The notes below the pieces were generated by a model that saw only the letters and a list, made by a program, of their open reading frames with translations, made no database searches and was not told the origin of the DNA. Both the position numbers and the translations under genes were made by a program. Source: Ailanthus altissimus (Eukaryota; Streptophyta; Magnoliopsida; Sapindales; Simaroubaceae). Taken from it: a DNA stretch of 64,000 nucleotides. The stretch spans positions 1,004,188 through 1,068,187 of the forward strand of contig OX327691.1 of assembly GCA_946807835.1 (NCBI GenBank), given 5' to 3'. Below are positions 35,704-44,009 of this stretch, in pieces. The stretch's first letter is position 1; each line of letters opens with the position of its first letter.

Positions 35704-36151
35704 ATGGTTGGTTCTACCACTTAATTTATTTTATTTTCTTTAGTTAATTTGTTATATTTTATATTATCTTAATGGCTGGTTTTACCGCCTAATTAGTTTA
35801 TTTTCTTTTATCTATTTATCGCACTTTATTTTCTTTAGTTTATTTATTGCACTTTTTTTTAATGGCTGGTTTTACCGCCTAACTTCGTTCACTTTCTTTT
35901 ATTTATCTATTGCATTTTTTTATTGCACTTTATTTTCATTTTCTTTTACGTATTTATTGCACTTTATTTTCTTTAGTTAACATGTTGTATTTTCTTTTTA
36001 TTTTAATGGCCGGTTCTACCGCCTAACCTTTTATTTATTTACTTATTGTATTTTCTTTTTATTATTTATTTATTGTACTTTTTTTTCTCGTACTTTACAG
36101 TCTTTTATTTAGTTATTGTATTTATATTTCATGGTTGGTCTTACCACCTAA
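35704..36151 (+). repeat. Five repeats of a 21-nt minicistron/hairpin unit in the leader
   Basis: The unit ATGGYYGGTYYTACCRCYTAA occurs at 35704-35724, 35772-35792, 35862-35882, 36006-36026 and 36131-36151, separated by T-rich spacers of uneven length. Each unit is a complete six-codon frame (MVGSTT, MAGFTA, MAGFTA, MAGSTA, MVGLTT, then stop). Each can also fold: GGC or GGT plus GGT, with ACC plus GCC or ACC. The outer stem switches C-G to T-A together (GGC with GCC; GGT with ACC), with one G-T wobble in the first copy. The location between primer site and gag fits packaging or translation control; function is inferred. Confidence 0.75.
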
Positions 36152-36243
36152 CTCATTTCTATTTCTTGTTGTGTTTATTCCACTTCTTAATTTTCCTTAA
36201 GCATTTCCTTCCTTAAAAAAAAAACAAATTGTTGTAAGGATGT

Positions 36244-37047
36244 ATGCATCGACTTAGAGACAAACGAGGAAGATTTGTGAGAGAACTAGAACTAGAACTA
36301 GAACCACCCCCACAATTTGTAAGTGAAGAGAATTCACCTTCTAGTTCATCTTGTAATTCTAACACAATGAGCCAACACGAAGAAAACCCCGTTACAACTC
36401 TAAAAGATTACTTGCATCCTACTCGCACAGCCACACCATCATGCATTATATTTCCACCTAACACACCACATTCGAATTTTAAACCTAGAATGATACAACT
36501 TCTTCCCACTTTTTATAGTCTAGATAGTGAAAATCCTTATGTACATGTTAGGGAATTTGAAGAGGTAATTGCCACCTTCCATAGCCAACCTGAAGCCATA
36601 GACACTGTTAGACTTAAATTTTTCCCTTTTTCTTTGAAAGACAAAGCAAAGAGTTGGCTATACTCTTTGAGGCCGAGGTCTATAGGAACTTGGGCAGAAA
36701 TGACCCAAGCATTTTTCAATAAATACTTTCCACAACACAAAACTAATGGCCTGAAAAGACAAATTTCTTCCTTCTCCCAAAAAGACAATGAAACCTTATA
36801 TCAAGCATGGGAAAGGTTTAAAGAGTTGCTAAATCTGTGCCCTCACCATGGGTATGAAAATTGGCGCTTGGTTAGTTATTTCTATGAGGGACTCACAATT
36901 AGAGAGCGCCAATTTATTGAGATGATGTGTAATGGGGAGTTCCTTCACAAAAATCCAGAGGAAGCAATAGAATTCCTTAATGACTTAGCCGAAAAAGCCC
37001 ATACATGGACTGGACCTAGCATTGCTGAAAGTATAAATAGGTCATGA
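36244..37047 (+). pseudogene. Athila-lineage gag, capsid part (ends at a stop)
   Basis: ATG at 36244 opens a 267-codon frame: a basic, acidic-spaced N-terminus (MHRLRDKRGRFVRELELELE), then the lineage block TATPSCIIFPPN and LLPTFYSLDSENPYVHVREF (about residues 60-105), and a capsid core with KAKSWLYSLRP, TWAEMTQAFFNKYFP and FYEGLTIRERQFIEMM. It ends at TGA (37045), where related proteins continue, so this is a premature stop, consistent with CGA-to-TGA. The next reading in the same frame carries the nucleocapsid. Gag assembles the particle. The start was chosen as the first ATG in this frame after the repeat-bearing leader. Confidence 0.85.
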
Positions 37048-37602
37048 CCCAATGGAGTTTTCCATCTTAGGGAAGAGGATAACCTCAAAGCCCAATTAGA
37101 GGTCTTAACTAAGGAGTTAGAGGCCTTGAAAACCAAAGATAGAAGGGTCACCCACACGGTTGCTAGAGTTGAGTCACACGATGTCTGTTTTGTCTGTGGA
37201 GAAGCGGAACACTTAGCTCAAGATTACCCCACTTATAGTGAGATGAGAGGGATATATGAGGAACAATGTAATACCCTAGGGATGTACAAGAAACCTTATT
37301 CACCCTACTCTGAAACATATAATCCTAGCTGGAGAAACCACCTAAATTTCAGTTGGAAATCTAACCAACAAGCCAACAACCAGTGGAAACAAGAACAACA
37401 AGCACCCAAGTCTTATGTTGCACCTCAATATAATGCACGACCAACTAAGAGTTCTTTAGAGGATACATTACAAGCATTTATGGAGGCACAAAGTAAGACT
37501 AATCAAAAATTTGAAATAATTCTTGCACAGGTGGTGGACGAAAATAAAGAAATCAAGAGTCAAATCACAAAGTTGACCAGTGTCTTAACTGTACAAGAGT
37601 GA
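37048..37602 (+). pseudogene. Athila-lineage gag, nucleocapsid part with an altered knuckle
   Basis: Same frame as the capsid part. It starts with an amphipathic Leu/Glu/Lys-rich stretch, then the knuckle CFVCGEAEHLAQDY at 37186-37227, whose fourth ligand Cys is Tyr (TAC). The Trp/Asn-rich segment SWRNHLNFSWKSNQ and LEDTLQAFMEAQSKTNQKFE follow, as in other Athila gags. It ends with TGA at 37600-37602. RNA binding would be weakened by the lost Cys. Confidence 0.8.
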
Positions 37603-38346
37603 GGTAAGTTTCCATCTCAACCTCAATCCAATCCAAAGGGACAATTCATGGCACAAGCTTCTACTTCTGATGTTCAAAATCTCAAAGAAGTCAATACAAT
37701 TACTACTCGAAGTGGTAAGATTGTAAGTGAGCCTACTCCTGAAATTAACACATCTACGAGTAGTAAAGACGCCCCCCTTGAAAAAGAGGCCACAGTGGAA
37801 AAAGAGCCCGAAAGTAAGTTTTCAATCCCAGTGCCTTTTCCTCAAGCTCTTCGACCGGTTGAAAAAAATTCAGAAATTCAAGGTGAGATTTTAGAACATT
37901 TGAAACAAGTTAAAATTAATCTTCCCTTGTTACATTTGATTAAGCAGGTTCCAACTTATGCCAAAGTCATCAAGGATTTATGCACTATCAAAAGAAAACA
38001 CCATGTGAAGAAAACTGCATTTTTGGCAGAACAGGTAAGTGCAGTGATTGAACGAAAGACACCACCCAAGTATAAAGACCCAGGATGTCCCACAATCTCT
38101 TGCCAAATTGGGACACATGAGTTTGGTCAAGCTTTATTGAACTTAGAAGCAAGTGTAAATTTAATGCCTTATTCTATTTACTTGCAGTTGGGACTTGGTG
38201 AGATTAAACCAACATCTGTAGTCCTACAATTAGCTGACCGATCAATCAAGAAACCATGGGGAATAGTAGAATATGTTTTGTTATAAATTGATAAATTTTA
38301 CTACCTTGTTGATTTTCTTGTTTTAGATACTCATTTTGTTGTTAAC
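37603..38346 (+). pseudogene. Athila-lineage linker and protease (dead active site)
   Basis: Same frame: TITTRSGKIVSEP, the PVPFPQALRPVEK linker, and VPTYAKVIKDLCTIKRKH, then KYKDPGCPTISCQIG leading into the protease. The active-site segment reads LLNLEASVNLMPYSIY. The usual D-L-G-A-S is N-L-E-A-S: the catalytic Asp is Asn (38140-38142) and the Gly is Glu (38146-38148). A TAA at 38284-38286 follows YVLL. The second half continues in the next feature with IPLILGRPFLATANALI. It would be inactive. Confidence 0.8.
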
Positions 38347-39033
38347 ATGGAGTCAAAAATCCCTCTTATTTTGGGGAGACCTTTTCTAGCCACTGCTAAC
38401 GCTCTTATTAATTGCAGAAATGGTCTAATGAAATTATCTTTTGGGAATATGACTCTTGAGGTGAACATTTTTAATTTTGGCAAACAACCACGAGAAGAAG
38501 ACGAGTGCTATCATTCATATATGATAGACGCACTTATAGCAGAGGAAGCTTATAAAAATCATGGCTATGATTCTTCGAAAAATCTTCTCAATTTTGATTT
38601 TGAAGAATTGTATTATCCTGATGTAATAACTGATGTGTTTAGTATTTTTGACTCACAGGATAAAGGGACTCGATTTTGGCAGCCACGCTTTGAAGAGTTG
38701 CCACGAGAGAGGGAGAGACCAAAACCATCAAACCTCGAGATACCACAAGTTGAGCTTTCTCCACTGCCCAAAGGTTTGAAACACACATTCTTGGGACCAG
38801 GTGATACCTTTCCTATCATCATTTCTTATGAACTTAGTGCTGAACAAGAGGAAAAATTGATAAAATTTTTAAAAGAACATAAGTCTACACTAGATTGGAC
38901 CATAGCTGATATTAAAGGTATTTCTCCATTGATATGCTCCCATAGAATTTATTTAGAGGAAGGTGCCCAACCTCGTAGAGACCCACAAAGAAGAATTAAC
39001 CCAACAATGAAAGAAGTAGTGAAGAAATAGGTC
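38347..39033 (+). pseudogene. Athila-lineage protease end and RT leader
   Basis: Same frame as the previous parts. IPLILGRPFLATANALINC is the protease flap-to-end region. It is followed by an acidic spacer, then LELPQ-like LEIPQVELSPLPKGLKHTFL and the RT entry HKSTLDWTIADIKGISPLICSHRIYLE. It stops at TAG 39028-39030 within EVVKK, just before VLKLLDAGIIYP. Confidence 0.8.
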
Positions 39034-39720
39034 TTGAAACTATTAGATGCGGGTATAATCTACCCAATTTCTGATAGTCAATGGGTAAGTCCAACTCAAG
39101 TAGTTCCTAGGAAATCTGGGGTTACTGTTGTTGAAAATGAGAATGGGATACCTGTTCCAACTAGGGTAGTAAGTGGTTGGAGAATGTGTATTGATTATAG
39201 AAAGTTAAACACAGCTACTAGGAAAGACTATTTTCCATTGCCTTTCGACCAAATTTTAGAACGTGTAACTGAACATCCTTTTTATTGCTTTCTTGATGGG
39301 TATTCAGGGTATTACCAGATTGAGATAGCTATAGAAGATCAAGAAAAAACTACTTTTACATGCCCTTTTGGTACTTATGCTTTTCGTAGAATGCCATTTG
39401 GATTATGTAATGCACCAGCTACTTTCCAGCGTTGCATGTTGAGTATTTTCTCTGATATGGTTGAAAAATGCATGGAAGTCTTTATGGATGATTTGACTAT
39501 TTTTGGTAATTCTTTTGATTTATGCCTACTTAACTTGAAATCTGTTTTGAGTAGGTGTGAAGAAAAAAGACTTGTGCTAAATTGGGAGAAATGTCATTTC
39601 ATGGTATCTTCAGGAATCGTTTTGGGGCATGTTGTATCTGAAAGAGGGATAGAGGTTGACAAGGAAAAAATTGAATTAATCTCTAAATTATCTACACCCA
39701 AAATGGTAAAAGATGTCTGA
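39034..39720 (+). pseudogene. Athila-lineage reverse transcriptase (FMDD intact)
   Basis: The same frame carries KLLDAGIIYPISDSQWVSP, a WRMCIDYRKLN segment, FLDGYSGYYQI, and AFRRMPFGLCNAPATFQRCM. The active site VFMDDLTIFG is at 39478-39507, with both Asp present. A connection region VLSRCEEKRLVLNWEKCHFM and GHVVSERGIEVDKEKIE follow. It ends at TGA 39718-39720 (CGA-to-TGA is the simple explanation), with SFLGHAGFYRRF continuing. Conservation is high, so this stop set is fairly recent. Confidence 0.9.
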
Positions 39721-40752
39721 TCCTTTCTTGGACACGCTGGCTTTTACAGAAGGTTTATACAAAATTTTTCTGCCATATCTAGACCATTGTGTAACCTTTT
39801 GCTAAAAGATGCAGAATTTACATGGACACAAGAGTGTGAGGAGGCATTTCGAACACTCATTGCCAAACTCACCACCGCTTCTATCATGCAATCACCAGAT
39901 TGGAACCTCCCATTTGAAATTATGTGTGATGCAAGTAATTATGCTGTAGGAGCAGTTCTTGGGCAACAGAGGGAGAGAAAACCCTTTGTTGTTTATTATG
40001 CTAGTAGGACTTTGAATGATGCTCAAATGAATTACACTACTACTGAAAAAGAACTATTAGCTATTGTTTTTGCCTTAGATAAATTTCGTTCTTATTTGAT
40101 TGGTTCACCTATTGTTATTTTTACTGATCACGCAGCCCTTAAGTACCTTCTTTCTAAGAATGACGTTAAAGCCCATTTAATTAGGTGGATTCTTCTTTTG
40201 CAGGAATTTGATATAACCATCAAAGATAAGAAAGGCGTTGAAAATGTTGTTGCTGATCATCTATCCCGCCTTGAATTCACTGACTCCACTGATTTGCCAC
40301 CCATTCGAGACGATTTTTCGGATGAACATCTTTTTTCTATAAGCCAAATACCTTGGTATGCACATATCGTAAATTATTTGGTTTGTGGTGAACTTCCATT
40401 TGACTGGAGTGCACAAGATAAGCGTAAGTTCTTGGTTGAGATACGTAATTTTTATTGGGATGATCCATATCTTTTCAAATACTGTCCTGACCAAATCATG
40501 AGACGTTGCATTCCTGAAAGTGAAGTTTCTAGTGTCTTAAATTTTTGCCATAGTGCTGCTTGCGGTGGCCATTTTTCTATGAAGAAGACAGCTGTGAAAA
40601 TTTTACAGTGTGATCTTTATTGGCCCACTTTGTTCAAAGACACTAATAATTTTTGTCGTTCCTGTGAAAGATGTCAAAAGTTAGGTGCTTTATCTCAAAG
40701 AAATATAATGCCTCTTAACCCTATTTTTGTTATCGAGATATTTGACTATTAG
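39721..40752 (+). pseudogene. Athila-lineage RNase H and integrase zinc domain
   Basis: Same frame. RNase H: MCDASNYAVGAVLGQ (Asp), TTTEKELLAIVFALDKFR (Glu), VIFTDHAALKYLL (Asp) and VADHLSRL (Asp), all four ligands present. Integrase zinc finger: HSAACGGHFSMKKT and CRSCERCQKLG (His-His-Cys-Cys intact). It ends at TAG 40750-40752 where Trp is expected (FDYW-GIDFMG), a TGG-to-TAG change. Confidence 0.9.
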
Positions 40753-41268
40753 GGTATCGATTTTATGGGTCATTTTCCTTCATCTTTTGGCTATCTTTAT
40801 ATCCTTTTAGTTGTTGACTATGTATCAAAATGGGTGGAGGTTGTAGCTTGTCGTACTAATGATAATACAACTGTGGTAAATTTCTTAAAAGAAAATGTGT
40901 TATCTAAGTACGGTACGCCACGTGTCATCATTAGTGACCAAGGAACACATTTTTGTAATTGTTCTTTTGAAGCTTTGATGCGCAGGTATGGTGTTCTTTA
41001 TAAAGTTTCCACTGCATACCATCTACAGACAAATGGACAAGCCGAGCTAGCAAATAGAGAGGTTAAACAGATTTTGGAAAAGACGGTTAACCCGAATCAC
41101 AAAGATTGGTCTCTACGCTTTTTTGATGCATTATGGGTATGTTGTACTGCATACAAAACCATCTTAGGAATGTCCCCATACTGGCTTGTTTATGGGAAAG
41201 CTTGCCATTTACCTGTTGAGCTAGAACATAAGTTTATTGGGCTGTCAAAGCCCTTAACTTTGATTTAA
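40753..41268 (+). pseudogene. Athila-lineage integrase catalytic core
   Basis: Same frame, GIDFMGHFPSSFGYLYILLVVDYVSKW with the first catalytic Asp, VIISDQGTHFCN with the second, and the Glu in TNGQAELANREVKQILEKTV. The pattern is complete. PYWLVYGKACHLPVELEHK follows. Near 41230 one base is missing, because the expected W-A-V-K-A-L-N reads on in the next frame. This truncates the protein after the core. Confidence 0.9.
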
Positions 41269-41651
41269 ATGCTGCAGGTCTCCAGAGAAAGTTACAATTG
41301 TCAGAAATAGAAGAGCTACAAAATGACGCATATGACAACTCTAGAATTTACAAAGCTAAAATGAAAGTAGCTCATGATAAACAGATCTCAAGGAAACACT
41401 TTGAGCCCAATCAACAAGTCTATCTTTATGATTCTCGATTGCATTTACACCCTGGAAAGTTGAGATCTCGATGGACTGGTCCATTTATGGTAAGACATGT
41501 TTTTCCTAATGGTGCTGTTGAAATAGAAGACCCCACTGATGGACGGACTTTCAAATTGAATGGACAGCGGCTAAAATGCTACGTGGAAAAAGTAGACGAC
41601 TCTATGTACCTAGGCGAGATCCCTCTTGTGGATCCTGTCTATCGTGATTGA
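41232..41651 (+). pseudogene. Athila-lineage integrase C-terminal domain (shifted frame)
   Basis: In the third frame the text picks up directly after the frameshift: LNFDLNAAG, then LQLSEIEELQNDAYDNSRIYK and the GPY/F-type end KLRSRWTGPFMVRHVFPNG and GQRLKCYVEK. This domain binds DNA or chromatin. It ends with TGA at 41649-41651. No chromodomain follows, as usual for Athila. Confidence 0.85.
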
Positions 41652-41659
41652 TCAGGTTC

Positions 41660-41786
41660 AATCTATCTGTACCATATTTTATATTTTGTCTATATTTTAT
41701 ATTTTATCTTTTGACTTTTTATTTTTGCTTTTATTTTCTTGCACATTTTATTTTACTTTATTTTCTTCTTTTTATTTTTTCTTCAG
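41660..41786 (+). promoter_or_regulatory. Candidate 3' splice site before the accessory frame
   Basis: About 115 bases rich in T end in TTTTTTCTTCAG/C, with AG at 41785-41786, 121 bases before the accessory ATG at 41907. A strong pyrimidine tract at this place suits a spliced subgenomic mRNA. A candidate donor is AG/GTACAC at 35587-35594. Not proven. Confidence 0.5.
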
Positions 41787-41906
41787 CGTGATTTTATTTT
41801 TCGATCAAGTGGCGGATACGGTACTCCGTGACTATTAAAGTCAGTTTTTCAGTTCCCTAAAAACTATCCCGCAAACTGTGCATTCATCTCTTTTCTTTCT
41901 TTCAAA

Positions 41907-42455
41907 ATGGATCGCATTCTTGCCAACCTTAAAAAACATTTTCCTTCTTTGCCTCAAAATGCTCTACTTAAGATTTATTAAGCACGGTGTGCAAGACTAA
42001 GGCTGTTGATGTTGGGTAATATTCCTGTGGACCTTCGTTGGTTAATTGAAGACAAGGTTCGGTTGTCTGGTAAGTTTGAAAATGATTTTGTTTCTCATAT
42101 GCCTGGTCTTGGAAGAAGCTCTTATGCCAAAAGGCGACGAGCAAAGAGGTTACAAGTCTGTCATAAATGTGCTCGATGGAATTGTAACCGCAGTTGTCGT
42201 TCTTTAGGATTTGTATCTAGAAATCGAGAAGACAAAATTCAGTTCATTAAGGATGGACTGAGTAAGGAGTCTTTGGATGATATCCTATTGACTCTTGAGA
42301 CGAATCCCTGTGGGCTCGTGCAACGTGAACTTCTCGATTTGTGGAACAAATTCAAAAATGAACATCAACGGTATAGTCTCGGGAATCTGATTTTGAAAGA
42401 CCCTATTTGCCAATTTATAAGAAAATTGAATGGAAAGCCTATCCCTGACCCATAG
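41907..42455 (+). pseudogene. Accessory frame: small basic cysteine-cluster protein, CRP-like (one stop)
   Basis: ATG 41907 starts a 182-codon frame interrupted by TAA at 41979-41981. From the in-frame ATG at 42009 it is open to TAG at 42453-42455. An N-terminal Leu-rich amphipathic part (LLMLGNIPVDLRWLIEDKV) is followed at 42111-42170 by GRSSYAKRRRAK and the Cys cluster CHKCARWNCNRSC (Cys at 42159, 42168, 42183, 42195), then an acidic helical C-terminus. Motif order and spacing of the basic run before C-x2-C recall the cysteine-rich nucleic-acid-binding proteins of carlaviruses and allexiviruses, where such proteins bind RNA and can suppress silencing. Athila env-like genes usually have membrane segments; none is seen here. 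The homology is recalled, not searched. Confidence 0.6.
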
Positions 42456-42760
42456 AGGGCGTTTAAGCCATTACTGGATATAAAACCAGAGGAAGATGTG
42501 AGCCACAATCATAACTACTTGTAAATACATGTGTTTTAATTTTAAACTTTATTTTATGAATAGTAGGGCTACTCATATAGATGTCTTAAATTCAAATCTT
42601 TTGGTTAAATAATGTATTATTTTTCTTTGTTTTATTTATTTATTTGCATCATTATTTTAGTTTATGTTTGCTTAAGTTTCTCTCAGGTTTGTTTCTTTCG
42701 AATAAACTGGCGTCTCAAGTAATGTCTCATATACTTTATCTCTTTCTATTTAAACATTGA

Positions 42761-42790
42761 GGACAATGTTTCATCTGGTTTGGGGGGAGA
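42761..42790 (+). other. Internal polypurine-like motif
   Basis: GGACAATGTTTCATCTGG, then TTTGGGGGGAGA, 1.2 kb upstream of the real PPT. The same design appears in element Y (11561-11589, minus) and as the true PPT of element Z. It could prime a central plus-strand DNA. Confidence 0.5.
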
Positions 42791-42878
42791 ATATTAGACA
42801 TACGTTATATTTTGCATTCACAAAAAAAAAATTAAGGAGTAAACTAAAATGATGATGCTAATATATACTCTCGATTAA

Positions 42879-42985
42879 AATGGCAGAGTAAAGAGTTCAG
42901 TCTTGAACTCTTGAGACGTATTCTAGGTCAAGCTAGAATGGTAGAGTAAGGAGTTTTAGTTCTAACTTTTGAAACGCATTTTAAC
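42879..42985 (+). repeat. Duplicated stem-loop unit
   Basis: AATGGCAGAGTAAAGAGTTC at 42879 and AATGGTAGAGTAAGGAGTTT at 42937 begin two units 58 bases apart. Copy 1 has a perfect 9-bp stem (AAGAGTTCA 42891-42899 with TGAACTCTT 42904-42912). Copy 2 is degenerate. Confidence 0.65.
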
Positions 42986-43995
42986 TAACTTTTTGTTGTT
43001 TTGTTTTATATTTTATGCATTGTCGTTTATTGCTTGTAGTCTTGGTAATTCTTGTACAAAGGAATTTGCTTTTCTGCCTAGGTATGATTTCAAAATTGTT
43101 TAGGTTGAATCACTGTTTCTATTTAGGTTACTAAAGAATGACTTCTAAAATATTTTTGAGCACAATGCTAAGCCTTGTGGTAAGACGGATGATTCAATTT
43201 ATATAGCCAAGAGAATTCCCATGTTTAAGTATATATTTTTTCTAATCTCACATATCTTTTGTGGGTAAGTGGAAAGGTTGAGAAAATAGCTTATGAACCT
43301 TCATTGATCCTTTGAATTGGTTAATTTTTGTTTAGATTGATATTATTTAAATTACAGAATAAGTTGGTTGCATTTGCGTATAATGTAATTTGGTGAGAAA
43401 TCTTTGTAATGTTTCCTTTTATTATTCAAAAATATTAAAACAAAATCAAAAAAAAAGAAAAAAAATCAAAAAAAAAAGAAAGAAAGAGGAAGTAATTCAG
43501 TTTAATAAAGTCTTCATTCAATTTTAGAAGACAAATATTTTGTAAAATAGTTTTCTCACCAAGTTATAATTGTATTATTCTCACAAGTCAATTAAAGTTC
43601 TAAAGCTGGCATATGATAGGAATAATTGATTTTTAAACAAATAATTTTCCTATCTTAGGATCAATGTTAGTTTATATGTCTGTCCTTAAAATTAACTTTT
43701 TCTTGAGTGCTTAACTGTTTTCCAACTCCATAAGAGAAGTCCTAACCTTTTAAACAGTCATACACCTGTGAGGATATGGAGTTGAGGCTTTTACTTGGAG
43801 AAATTCTCAAGGCTATATCTATTGTGGTTTGTGGTCAGATGGTTATGGCTTAGTTCACACACACACAAATTTTGGAAGTTGTAATTGAAAAAAACCATGA
43901 TAGCAACAGTGATCTTGAACTGACGTTTTGTTTAAAATGCTTAGGTAGTTTTGCATATTCTATTTACGCTTGAATTGCTAGAGACTAGCAATAAG

Positions 43996-44009
43996 CTGGT
44001 TGGGGGCTG
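43996..44009 (+). other. Polypurine tract of the Athila element
   Basis: CTGGTTGGGGGCTG directly precedes the 3' LTR start TGATGAACA. Confidence 0.75.

Larger units (their letters stand above)
42456..44009 (+). other. 3' non-coding region of the Athila element
   Basis: No open frame is credible. It contains the internal polypurine-like motif (42761-42790), a duplicated stem-loop unit (42879-42985), an A-rich run at 43436-43495, and the PPT at its end. Non-coding stretches of this length after pol are common in Athila elements. Confidence 0.7.

Noticed and set aside
36131..36240. CRISPR-like array from the spaced leader repeats
   Set aside because: Spacers are T-rich and uneven, the repeat is only 21 nt and the context is a plant retrotransposon.
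41626..41838. A 70-codon Phe/Leu-rich frame that looks like a membrane protein after integrase
   Set aside because: It is the translation of the pyrimidine-rich tract, better explained as splice signal or spacer. It is not a credible env-like segment.
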